64,000 nucleotides of DNA from Gelatoporia subvermispora B (lineage: Eukaryota > Basidiomycota > Agaricomycetes > Polyporales > Gelatoporiaceae), in NCBI GenBank assembly GCA_000320605.2, contig KB445796.1:2231191-2295190 (forward strand). Direction: 5' to 3'. The position numbers and the translations under genes were made by a program. The first letter of the stretch is position 1. The number at the start of each line of letters is the position of its first letter. The notes under the pieces are model-generated. The model was given only the letters and a program-made list of their open reading frames with translations, ran no database searches and was not told the origin of the DNA. Shown here one piece after another: positions 44,243 to 53,890 of this stretch.

Positions 44243-46204
44243 ATGGCTTTCTCTGGTGCTCTTGTACGTCGCCAACAATTCTTAGTGAACCTATCTGAAA
44301 CAGAACACAGACGTTGACAGATCTGAATGACTTTATCACGCCATCCCAAGCATGCATCAAACCGGTCGAACAAAGCAATCCAGCGCCAGTCCATGATCCT
44401 GGGGCAGCATTGGTAAGAATACTTAGCCATAGTTGCCCATGGTTTGTAGCTGAATATAAATGACAAGACGCAAATACAGGTGGACTCCACCGGGTCATAT
44501 TACGAGGTATCTGCAGTTGGACGCACGGATGTTGACGCGAAGAAGCTACAAACCGCAGAGATCAGCTTGAATGACTGTCTCGCATGCAGGTGCGTTTTCG
44601 ATGCACTGTCCCATCTTTCATATCCTAACACACTCTCATGTTCATCTAGCGGTTGTATAACCTCTGCGGAATCCGTACTCATCACGCTCCAATCGCATAC
44701 CGAGGTTCTTAACTTCCTCGAGTCAAATCCTATACTGCCTGCAGCTGCGCACCGTACACCCGTTCTCTCGATCGCGCCGCAGAGTCTGGCATCGCTTGCA
44801 GCTGCACTTTCCTCGTCTAGCGCACGTCCCGTCGGGCCCGCGGAAGTGCTTGCACGCGTGCGTGCATTTGCGATCCGTGTGCTCGGCTTCGAACATGTCT
44901 TCGACACGACATTTGCGCGGCATATTGCCCTGCTGGAGCATGCTCGCGAATTCTCAGAGCGTCGCTCGGGAAAAGGGAAAGAGAAGGGAGTAGCGCCTTT
45001 GCCCATGCTCGCGAGCGCGTGCCCCGGATGGGTATGCTATGCGGAGAAGACACATGCGGAGATGCTGCCTTTCATTAGCGCGGCGAAGAGCCCGCAGCAG
45101 GTTATGGGCACGCTCGTGAAGGAATGGATGGGCGCAAAGTGGGGTCGGACGTGCGTACTTGTGGTTGTCGCATGCAGACTGGCTGCTAACAACTGATTGA
45201 CTAGTCCCGATCAAATATACCACGTTACAGTGATGCCATGTTACGACAAGAAACTGGAGGCATCGCGCGAGGACTTCTGCAATGATACATACGCAACGCG
45301 CGATGTTGACTGCGTCATCACCACCGGCGAGCTCGACTTGCTGATGCGCGAGAAAGGATGGGACCTCTCCGCACCCATACCTGAGGAGCTTTCCCCTCCT
45401 TCACCCTCACTCAACCCCCTCGCAATCCCTGAACTCCTGGCACATCCAGGCAGCTCCTCCGGATCCTACCTGCACTCGCTCATCGCCGCACTAGTCGCCT
45501 CCTCCCAGACCCCCCTCACACACACCGTCCGCACCCTACGCAACTCAGACTACGAGGAGCACACGGTGATGGACGAGAGCGGCGCGACTGTGTTCCGCGG
45601 AGCGCGGTGTTACGGTTTCCGCAACCTCCAAAACCTTGTACGCAAGGTTGGGCGCGAGGCGGGCTTGCAGGTCGGACGTGGAGCTGCTGGACGAGTAGGG
45701 GCGCTTCGGCGCGCGCGAAAAGCTGGTCCCGAGAGCGAGCAGGAGAAAGGGTACGACTACGTCGAGGTCATGGCGTGCCCGGGCGGATGTGTAAACGGAG
45801 GCGGGCAGCTACGGCCTATGCTTGGACAAGAGGGGGCCGCCCTGGAGAGTCTACCGGCTACAGAGGATGGATTGGAAGTTCAGGCGCCAAGCGCCAAGTG
45901 GGGAGACCGCGCGTGGACGAAGAAAGTCGAGGAAGCGTATTGGGGCGCTCCACCTACGCCGCCTCCCACGCCGCCACCAGAGGTGATTGGGCTGGAGGAG
46001 AGGGAGGAGGAAAAGCGGCGGCGGGCTGATAGGCTAGCAGTGGAATTGCTGTACGAGATGTGCTCTCCTGGACAGGATCCGCCGGGAGATGCGGCGTGGG
46101 ATGTGCACATGGGGGAGCGTGCTGATGAGATGAGACGCAGATTGTTCCGGACTCAGTATAGAGCGGTGGAGGGTGAGGTAGTCGGGCTTGCGGTCAAGTG
46201 GTAG
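44243..46204 (+). CDS. NAR1: NAR1, cytosolic Fe-S cluster assembly factor
   Basis: Iron-only-hydrogenase-like protein that passes Fe-S clusters from the Nbp35-Cfd1 scaffold to the Cia1 targeting complex; cytosolic and essential in yeast. 577 aa from five exons: 44243-44263, 44311-44412, 44480-44589, 44650-45150, 45205-46204. The N-terminal cluster ligands are Cys22 (PSQACIKP) and CLACSGC (Cys74, Cys77, Cys80), the latter assembled across an intron. The C-terminal cluster motifs SACPGWVCYAEK, VMPCYDKKLEASR and VMACPGGCVNGGGQ are intact. FCNDTYATRDVDCVITTGEL and the C-terminal Trp (AVKW at the very end), needed for client-like recognition in yeast Nar1, are also present. A Pro-rich insert PPTPPPTPPPE lies near the C-terminus. 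The first exon is only 21 nt. Confidence 0.95.
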
Positions 46205-46334
46205 ACAGATAGAGGATGTTTGCAGTGACGACACATTGTTCGGGGATTATATTTGTCGCGCACAAACCTTGCGGACATTTCGGCCTGACTGTTCGACTTG
46301 GGTGTGACTCTGAGAATGGAGAAGACCTGGGTGT

Positions 46335-47993
46335 TCAGGGACTTGAGGCCATTTCAGCAGGGGAGAGCGCCTGCTGATCTTTTCCGCAGGCATAGCTTTT
46401 TGCTGCCCAGGCCCTTTCCTGTTTTCTTGCGATAGACAAAGTCTGCATCAATAACGCAGCATCACTCCATTTCGGGGATGGCTCATGACGGAGCGTTACA
46501 CCGTCAGGGCAGATGTCAGACAAATAGAGAGCAACGGCCACCGGATCGTCAATCCTGGATCCCTGGACATCGAGCTCTTTTAAGCATGCGAGTACACGTC
46601 CTTCTCCGGGTCGGTGCGACGAACCGTCCATCCCGCGTTGCGCATCGAGTGTTAAGTGTAGCTTTTGCAAGCCAGGACAGTGAGTGGCGAGGTGCATGAG
46701 GGTGAGTAGCGTCAACTTGGGCTCATGGTGCTCGCGGGCTGGATGTCGAAGGCGTAAGATCCGCAGGGACGGCCATGCGGACACAAGTTCACCTAGATCC
46801 TCGTCTTTGAGCTCCACAGGGGTTGGCGTGCAAATGGTAAGACCCTTCAATTTGCGAAATCGAGAGAGATGCTGCATGGAATCTAGGCGAATCGTGTTAT
46901 GCACCTGTTGTCCTCTCGAACGGACTTTGACTCGGATTCCTTCCATCGTGTTGGTATTGCAGTATTGACCAACCGCTTGGATGATATTTTGCACGTCCTG
47001 CACCGTTGCAAAGTCGTGAGTTGAGATCTCGAGGCCGCGGAGCGGTGCTGACGTGAGCAAAGACAGTACTCGACAGGCCGTGCGTGGTGTATCCGCCGAG
47101 AGATGCAACGTGTCCAAAGATGTAAATAAGGGAGTGGTTGCTTGGGTAGTTATCACCGAAGATGCGACCACTGTTTTGAGGTGCAAGGTCGTCAAGTGAG
47201 GCAGTTCGGCAATCCATGTGAGCAGATCAGAGGCATGTTCCGCATTATCCGGGAGATCTAGGATAAGAGTCCTAATGTCACGAAGCCTGCCACGCACGCT
47301 GGCTGGGTGCAACGGCCTAGTTGAACTCAAGAAAGACAAGTTCGGCGATGCTTGGGCTGCACAGGTGATGAGCGCTGCGAGATGTTCGCGCGAAGCAGAC
47401 TTGACGTTTTGGATCGTCAAGTGTCTCAACGACGGGCCAAATAGCATATCCAAGCGGCCACTTAGACCGAAGACATCATTTTGAAGATTGAGCGTTTTGA
47501 GGCGTGGAAGCACCTGGGTGGAGGGGCGCGACAAGTGAAGCATGGCCAGGGTGTCCAGCCATAAGAAAACTTTGCAATCCATGACGCATTGATATTCATC
47601 GAGCCACAGAGTCTTGATTCTCCGCGCATGATGATCGAAGCGTTCCCAGTCCGCTGGAATCAGCGGCCTTGTTATACGCTGCACAGCTGTAAGAGAATCT
47701 CTTCTGGGAGCAGTAGTAGCACATACCAAAATACTTTTGGAGACTCTGATTGCATCAGGGCTGTCAGAATCGACTACTGACGTGGGTGTTAACCCTAACG
47801 CGTCCTCGGGGAGACATTTCACCAGGTTGACAAGACCACGCTGCTCGTCCCAGAGGACGTCCAAGGCAGGCTCGTGCAGTATGTGACACGTTTGTGCTAC
47901 CGATAGCAAAGTTAATTGTCTCCGTTCGTCTGTTTCTTTGATGTGCTGCAACACCAGAAGGATGATTTCGGGTATTTTGAAGCAACGGTGCAT
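46335..47993 (-). CDS. F-box/LRR-like protein, copy 1 (intact)
   Basis: 552 aa in a single exon. The N-terminus MHRCFKIPEIILLVLQHIKE followed by LLSVAQTCHILHEPALDVLW is the degenerate F-box pattern usual in mushroom F-box proteins, whose role is to bind Skp1 and bring substrates to an SCF ubiquitin ligase. The rest has irregular leucine-rich repeats (RLKTLNLQND, HLTTLHLKTVV, SLRILRLRHP, LQKLHLTL). No stop or frameshift. Copies 2 and 3 share the N-terminal pattern and the ending SLGYMATAWP/ELKYMASAWP-type repeat but are spliced, so this copy is a more distant relative. It runs tail to tail with NAR1 with about 130 nt between the coding ends. Confidence 0.85.
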   Translation of the reverse strand: MHRCFKIPEIILLVLQHIKETDERRQLTLLSVAQTCHILHEPALDVLWDEQRGLVNLVKCLPEDALGLTPTSVVDSDSPDAIRVSKSILVCATTAPRRDSLTAVQRITRPLIPADWERFDHHARRIKTLWLDEYQCVMDCKVFLWLDTLAMLHLSRPSTQVLPRLKTLNLQNDVFGLSGRLDMLFGPSLRHLTIQNVKSASREHLAALITCAAQASPNLSFLSSTRPLHPASVRGRLRDIRTLILDLPDNAEHASDLLTWIAELPHLTTLHLKTVVASSVITTQATTPLFTSLDTLHLSADTPRTACRVLSLLTSAPLRGLEISTHDFATVQDVQNIIQAVGQYCNTNTMEGIRVKVRSRGQQVHNTIRLDSMQHLSRFRKLKGLTICTPTPVELKDEDLGELVSAWPSLRILRLRHPAREHHEPKLTLLTLMHLATHCPGLQKLHLTLDAQRGMDGSSHRPGEGRVLACLKELDVQGSRIDDPVAVALYLSDICPDGVTLRHEPSPKWSDAALLMQTLSIARKQERAWAAKSYACGKDQQALSPAEMASSP

Positions 47994-48369
47994 TATGTGG
48001 AACCTCTATATGGGTTGCTTTCGGTGATGTATATTGGGAAATTTGATGAGGACGAGGACGAGGAGTACAGCAACCTTGTGACCAACAGACCGTCGCGGTT
48101 CTGTTCGCGTCGCGTCAAAGTCAGTATCGTCGGACGTGTAAAATTGTCGAGCTTCGTAGACAGACCTCAATTCTGTCGCTCGAATGAATGGTATCCATAC
48201 ATCACAGTTACAGGCCGAGCTATATACGAGAGAACGACGATCCTTAGTCATGGCTGAAGTTTTCGCTCCTCTGCCTAAACCCATAGAAGACAATTATTAT
48301 GAGGTGATTGAATGGCTAAACTGTCATGAGGGGATCAGAGAGAGAGGAAAACTTCTCGGGCGGATGAGG

Positions 48370-48394
48370 GAAAACATAACGGAATACCATAAAT
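48370..48394 (+). repeat. Outer arm, left copy
   Basis: 25 bp starting GAAAACATAACGGAATACCA; its reverse complement is at 48947-48971 with one mismatch. The right copy adjoins the inner arm directly, whereas here about 295 bp lie between outer and inner arm. Confidence 0.65.
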
Positions 48395-48690
48395 CACCTT
48401 GCTTGCAAGGTCTCTCCTTGCCATAATTGTGACCATTTTTCGTTCAACATATTCCCACGGTCCCTCGCGCGTGAACCTCCTTCCTTATCCGGTGCGCGTC
48501 TCAATGCGCGTCTTGACCTCGCACGTGCTCTCACATTCATGTATGAGGCTCGACAACCTCACAGGTACCATCCATGATGTAGTCCTGTAACTGAGAATTT
48601 CGCATGTATCCGCTGAAAGTTGTGATCACAATAATGCACATGCAATCGGAGAAGTTTCAAGTTGCCGACATGGGCGGCGCTTCTCTAGTG

Positions 48691-48945
48691 AAACCATGGG
48701 CGCCTCGTCGGGCACGTCCGACATCTGTGGCAAAATTCGTGTTGCGAGAGCTTATTTGCTGGCACCTAGGTGAGCAATTTTCTGAACCCCTGAACCCCAA
48801 ACGCACCACCTCCTGCACTTTTGCCGAGAGACAAGTGGAGCTCAATAAGTAATTCAGAACTGGCACCTAGGTGCCAGCAAATAAGCTCTCGCAACACGAA
48901 TTTTGCCACAGACGTCGGACGTGCCCGACGAGGCGCCCATGGTTT
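48691..48945. repeat. Inverted repeat with 82-bp arms (hairpin-forming element)
   Basis: Arms 48691-48772 and 48864-48945 are reverse complements with one mismatch (CGACATCTG versus CGACGTCTG), enclosing a 91-bp loop. The arms begin AAACCATGGGCGCCTCGTCG. The near identity suggests a recent foldback element or a young inverted duplication. Confidence 0.85.
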
Positions 48946-49597
48946 CATTTATGATATTCCGTTATGTTTTCAAAACATGTGGAGAGGAGGAAGGGTGAAC
49001 CGTCTGAGCCAACGTGGTCGCATCGACCCTCCGACCGAGCGCATCTGTAGCAAAATTCGCACGCATGCAGCTCACTGAGCTGAGTGACGAGCGCGAGCCT
49101 TGGTGGCAGCTAACTTAACGGAACACATGGTCACCCACAGTCACTGATATGTCTCACAGCTCCCACTACAGGACGTAATGTATGAGGCCTAATCCATCCG
49201 CGTAACCGTACTAGAATGGGTCGTAATGGGCCGTAAGAGGATTGATAGTCCAGACTCCAGCGGCTGCACATGATACGATTCTCGTGTGTTACATTTTCCA
49301 CAGCCATCAATCAGCAGCAAACATCGATTGGAGGGAGGCAGTGTCATCAATTTACAATCGTGACACATAGGAGGGTAATTTGACTTACCTATGTACAGTC
49401 ATCTGCTTCTCAAATCATCTGCCTTCGAGTTATACGACATAGAGATCATAGCTCATGTATCAGTTCTTCCATAAATACTCCAGAGCCAATGGAATCCTGT
49501 TTGTCACGTAGGAATTAGCAGAGATAGACCTCATATAGAATATAACGAAGCACCATACCACAATCCAATGAATGATAGCAAGGCCCTTATCTGCCTG

Positions 49598-51322
49598 TCA
49601 CTGTAAGGTGCTAAACCAACTGCGCTCCTGTCTTCGGGCAAAACAGAGCACATCGAGAAAGGGTCTGACCTCCGTCCACCCCTTGTGGCTAGGCCAGCTT
49701 GAGCCATGCACAACACGGAGATCCAATCCCTGTGGACAAAGATCGGATAAAAATAAAGCAACTAAGCGATGATCATGTATCGGGAACAGATCCATCAATA
49801 GCGTTGTCAAGGAAGCGAAAGTAATTCCACCTGCTGGCCGGAGTGAGTTACGAACTACCAAGTTGGTAGCGTTCAGAGCGATGGTGAGCTCTCTCAGCAT
49901 AGGGCAGTGGACAGCCAGAGTTATCAGAGCGTTGAAAGTCAGCTTAGGCGCAACTCCTGAATTCCGGTCCGGTGTCCTCATGGGACACAGTTTCCGTAGC
50001 AAAGGCCAAGCTGACGCCATGTATTTGAGTTCGTCATCATCCAAATTGAGAGCTGCGTGCACATTCAACTCTAATATTTGCAATTGTCGGAATGTTAGCA
50101 GTGGTGTGAAGGTCGCAAGAGATAGGGTGTGGCTGGCCAATTGGTCGGACATGTCATCGCGAAGGTCTAGCCAAAGAGTCTCGAGAGTTGCATAATTGAT
50201 ATGTCTCGCGATCTCAACAAACAGTTGCTGTAGTTTGTGAGGACAGCCGTGGTCAAAAGTGAAATGGAATGTCTTCAATGGGGAGAAAGAGAAGAAGGGC
50301 AATAGCGGTAAAATGACCGATACCGAGTGGATGTTATGAAAGCCAATATTTTCTATTCTTGTGAAGCGTTGAATTATCGTCAAGGTCATCAATACGTCGG
50401 GCTAAATGTTTGGGGTTAGCATCTCCTCTAGCGTGAATGATGACAGATGTGGGAAAGACGCCATCCATATGAAGATGCTACAGATGTCGCTATTTGGAGG
50501 CAGACGAAAATGCAGGTGCCGCAGACTGTGGAATTGCCAGATGGCCTCTTGCAAGAGAACAATACCCACTCTATCAATGTTCTCATCAAAGTACAATGAT
50601 TCCAGACCTGGGGCTCGTTGCGCAACATAAGCAACAACAAATGGAATAAGCCCAGACCCTGACAAATCTGACCATTCCTTGAGTGTCAATTGGCGCAATG
50701 AAGGGCCAATGAGTGTCAGAAGGAAGTCAATGTGGGTTTCAAGACCACAATCGACATTTATGGAACGCAAGGATAGAAAAAATGGTATCGATGGACACGA
50801 GAGAGCTAATTGAGTGAGTGTCTCTGCTGGTATTACGACCGCGGTCCAAGTCCAGGTATCTTTGGTATGCACGTAGCTGACAAGATCAATGTGTTTTAGT
50901 CTGGGTGCGTAGAAGCCGATACGCGACCAGTCAGCAGGAGAGATAGACCTTTTCAGGATCTGCAGATACTAAGCTCAGAAGGATGGCCTAAGGGATGCGA
51001 ATGAACGTCTAATGACCGTGACGTACCAAGCACATGCCGGGAGGGTCATCATGGCCAAGGCATCAAAATGCTCATCCTCTCCTTTAGGCATGGGCGCGAA
51101 TCCCCATGCATCTGCAGGCATACACTGGATTATGTTCAGCAGCCCATGCTGCTCTTCCCATAATAAAACAAGGGCGATGTCGCTCAAGATGCGACAAGTC
51201 GTCGCGAGTGCAGCCAGTGTAGGTTGTGTAGGTCTGTCTATGAACCTGTGGTATGTATCCATTCGCTTCAAGTAGCACAGCACAGCAGTAACAATCTCCG
51301 ATATACTAAGAGCACGGTGCAT
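49598..51322 (-). pseudogene. F-box/LRR protein, copy 2 (frameshift and stop)
   Basis: Exon 1 is 51322-51027 and exon 2 starts at 50968 and runs to 49598. The F-box start MHRALSISEIVTAVLCYLKR and LAALATTCRILSDIALVLLW are present. Compared with copy 3, one base is missing near 51051-51056, just before the end of exon 1; only the shifted frame joins in phase to YLQILKRSISPADW in exon 2. A second lesion is an in-frame TAG at 50402-50404 (after EEMLTPNI), where copy 3 has CGA followed by the same Pro-Asp-Val. The frame resumes beyond it (TIIQRFTRIENIGF) and reaches a normal-looking end. Two independent lesions make a working product unlikely. Its upstream flank is similar to that of copy 3, so the duplication included the promoter. 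Confidence 0.85.
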
Positions 51323-51532
51323 AGTGCACAAGTGGCTTGAAGAATGGAGTAGCAACTTTGATGATTGCAGCACTTGTACGCAGACTGGATGGGAGCTTTA
51401 TAAATGTGAACCAAGGCAAGGAAAGTGCTCAAGGTAATATACAGCGTGCGCCACACATGTCTGTAGGTACCACGATTCGGACCTTCGGATGCGGCCCGCG
51501 GGCATTTGTGACTGTGCCGTGGACGTGCACGG

Positions 51533-51812
51533 TGTAACGGCCTGCGCCGTTACACCGCGCGAGGACTATAGTAGTCGCCCGGTAGCTTTTCCCCACTGGG
51601 GTTTTTGACGCACCCATGGCCGTAGATTAGATATCGCAGAGCTTCCGCTTTTGTACATTTAGACACCCGCGTGCCGCCTCCTCGCACACATCGGTCATCG
51701 TGATCCTTTTTGTACTACCAACGCCAGTACTCGCTGCTGTTGCGTTCACACCGCGCCCGCCCGATTCGCTCTCTCGACCATCTCCGCGCCCGAACAAGCC
51801 GCGCCCGTTACA
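51533..51812 (+). repeat. 5' long terminal repeat (LTR)
   Basis: 280 bp beginning TGTAACGG and ending CCGTTACA (TG...CA with an 8-bp inverted terminus). The first 22 bases also form a 9-bp hairpin by themselves. No 3' copy is found in the window, so only one LTR remains. Confidence 0.82.
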
Positions 51813-51814
51813 GT

Positions 51815-51824
51815 TTGGTAGTAC
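51815..51824 (+). other. Primer-binding site complementary to the element's own LTR
   Basis: TTGGTAGTAC, starting three bases after the LTR end, is the exact reverse complement of GTACTACCAA at 51712-51721 inside the LTR. This is the arrangement of self-priming elements such as Tf1. Confidence 0.55.
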
Positions 51825-51936
51825 CCAAAAATCTCGGACGTTTTAGTCCCATCAGCTGAGTCCTCGAAAATTTCCCGTGTTCATTTCCCCGTCTCCCACC
51901 GTTATTTCCGAGAGATTTACCTTTCTGTACCTCACA

Positions 51937-53159
51937 ATGTCATTCCAGGGTCATCCGTACGATGCTCCGTACAACGCCTCCGAACAGGCTGCCTGGGGCA
52001 CGCAATACCCGCCCAAGGGTTATGCCTCGCAGGATGCGGGCGCTTATGCCACGTCAACGCCCGCGCCGTCTCAGCCCCCCGAGGCGGTCATCATCCGCAT
52101 GCTCGACGACCTGCGCTGTGAAAGCGCCGACTCTCGTGCCCACACGGAGGCTCAGTCCCATGCCACGAGCACCGCGCTCAACGCGATGACCGCCGCACTC
52201 ACGGGGTTCCAGAACCCCTGTCTGCGACGCCTCCTGCTGCCCCTGCTTCCACGGCGCCTCCTCCCGGCTCTGCGTCCGCGCCTCCACTGTCTTCCCAGGC
52301 ACCAGCTGCTACTCCTGTGCCGTCCAGTTTCGACCGCCCAATCACGAAGTTCCGCGAGCCGCGCTTGTTCTCCGGCGCGACCGCGGAGCTCGAGCCATTC
52401 TTGGATGAGGTCGACAACGGGATCCGCATGCAGCGGATCTCTGCCAATCTTGACAAGACAAGCTATCTTGCCTCGTACCTGAAGGACGGCAACCCGAAGA
52501 CGTGGTACTACGCGGTCAAGACCCACTACTCCCATCTCCTCTCCGACTACCCTGCCTTCGTCTTGGAACTCCACCGTGCTTTTGCTGACCTGAACGTCTC
52601 ATGCACGGCGCTCCGCAAGATCCGAGCACTTCGTCAGATGGGCTCGTGCGCTGCCTACGTGGCGCGCTTCCGAGAGCTCCTCCCGCACCTGGACTGGTCC
52701 GAGACCACCAAGCTCGACCAGTTCAAGGAGGGACTCAAGGAGACCGTCCTCGACAAGGTCCGCGGTGTCCGTCCCAAACCCACCACCTTTGACCAGTATG
52801 TCGAGCTCGCTATCGAGTTTGACAACAAGCTGCACGAGGATGAGCTGGCCCGCAAGGACCGCTCTCGTCATGATCACTCGCAGTCTCGCCCCGCTCCCCG
52901 CTCGCTCCCGCAGCCCTGCTCGCAGCCTTCCGCACCTCTCGCCCCTGCTTCCTCCTCCTCTGACGTCGTGCCAATGGAGGTCGATGCCGTCCGCTTCCGG
53001 GGTCCCTTGACGCAAGCCAAGAAGGATCGCCGTAAGCGGGAGAACCTCTGCCTGTACTGCGGAGGGTCTGGCCATGGCGTGGACACTTGTCCGAACAAGT
53101 CCGCCAAGGCTAAGGCTCGCGACGCCTCGCGCAAGGCTGCTCCTTCGGGAAAAGCCTAA
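51937..53159 (+). pseudogene. gag polyprotein of the LTR element, frameshifted
   Basis: Starts MSFQGHPYDAPYNASEQAAW and is open to about 52205; the frame then continues one register over (TPPAAPASTAPPPGSASAPP, then PITKFREPRLFSGATAELEP), so one base has been lost near 52205-52215. The capsid core follows (WYYAVKTHYSHLLSDYPAFV, ALRQMGSCAAYVARFRELL) and then a CCHC nucleic-acid-binding knuckle CLYCGGSGHGVDTC (Cys-x2-Cys-x4-His-x4-Cys). It ends with TAA at 53157-53159. Confidence 0.85.
53147..53153 (+). promoter_or_regulatory. Probable -1 ribosomal slippery site GGGAAAA
   Basis: The heptamer is in the zero-frame register G GGA AAA, four bases before the gag stop. A -1 slip gives exactly the frame in which the protease is read downstream. 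No pairing structure downstream was worked out. Confidence 0.5.
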
Positions 53160-53890
53160 CCGGGACATCCTCTCCAGCCCAGGAGATCCCGGGCACTGCT
53201 AGGGCTCCGGAGCCTCCGCCGTTCATCCGCCAATTGGATGGACAATACAAAATCCGAAACTACGTTGCTCCTTCATATATCTTCGCTACGAATACTGACA
53301 CTAATCATCCAGATCATTTCTTCATCAACATCACTCTTTCATTTCCAAATCACAAGTCGGTCCGCACGTTTGCGCTGGTCAATAGCGGTGCGAGCTCCTC
53401 TTGTATCTCTGACCGTTTCGCACAGCGCCACTCCCTTCCACGCTCACCCAAGGACATTCCGGTCCCGTCACCGCTGTTGATGACCACCCAATTGCGGGAG
53501 GTCTGGTGACACACGACGTTGTCTCCCAGCTCGTGGTTGGTGACCACTCCGAGATTATCCGTCTCGGAGTTGTGTCTGTTGCTTATCCGGTAATTCTCAG
53601 TCTGGACTGGCTCCGTAACCACAACCCACAGATCGACTGGACCGCCATGCGCCTCTCGCTGTCGTGCTGTGGTCTCTCCAAGTCTCCTCCTCTCGCCTCC
53701 GTGATCCAAGGCTCCGGTCTTTGGTCTGCGGCGGCCCATCCTGTCTCGGTCGCCACTGTCGGCTTAGGCTCCGGTCTACTCGGCAAGTGTCTCCCTTCTC
53801 GTTCTCCTTTTCCTTCTCGCTTCCACTCTCGTGTATCTACCCGTTGTCCCTTCCATTCTTCGAATGAATTTATTCCTTCACACGATGACC
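53154..53890 (+). pseudogene. pol fragment: aspartic protease, inactive and truncated
   Basis: In the -1 frame after gag: FIRQLDGQYKIRNYVAPSYI, then TFALVNSGASSSCISDRFA, where the active-site motif should read Asp-Ser-Gly-Ala but has Asn. One base is missing in a run of C near 53460-53470, after which the proper frame gives DDHPIAGGLVTHDVVSQLV and SLDWLRNHNPQIDW. The sequence then leads into the pol spacer and ends at the F-box junction. Active-site change plus frameshift plus truncation leave no function. Confidence 0.8.

Larger units (their letters stand above)
47994..49597. other. Intergenic with inverted repeats, no gene supported
   Basis: Includes the promoter of F-box copy 1 and a nested inverted-repeat structure between 48370 and 48971. 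The part 49080-49597 shows nothing recognisable. Confidence 0.5.

Noticed and set aside
51533..51554. Separate palindromic regulatory site TGTAACGGC...GCCGTTACA
   Set aside because: It coincides with the 5' terminus of the LTR and is better explained as part of it.
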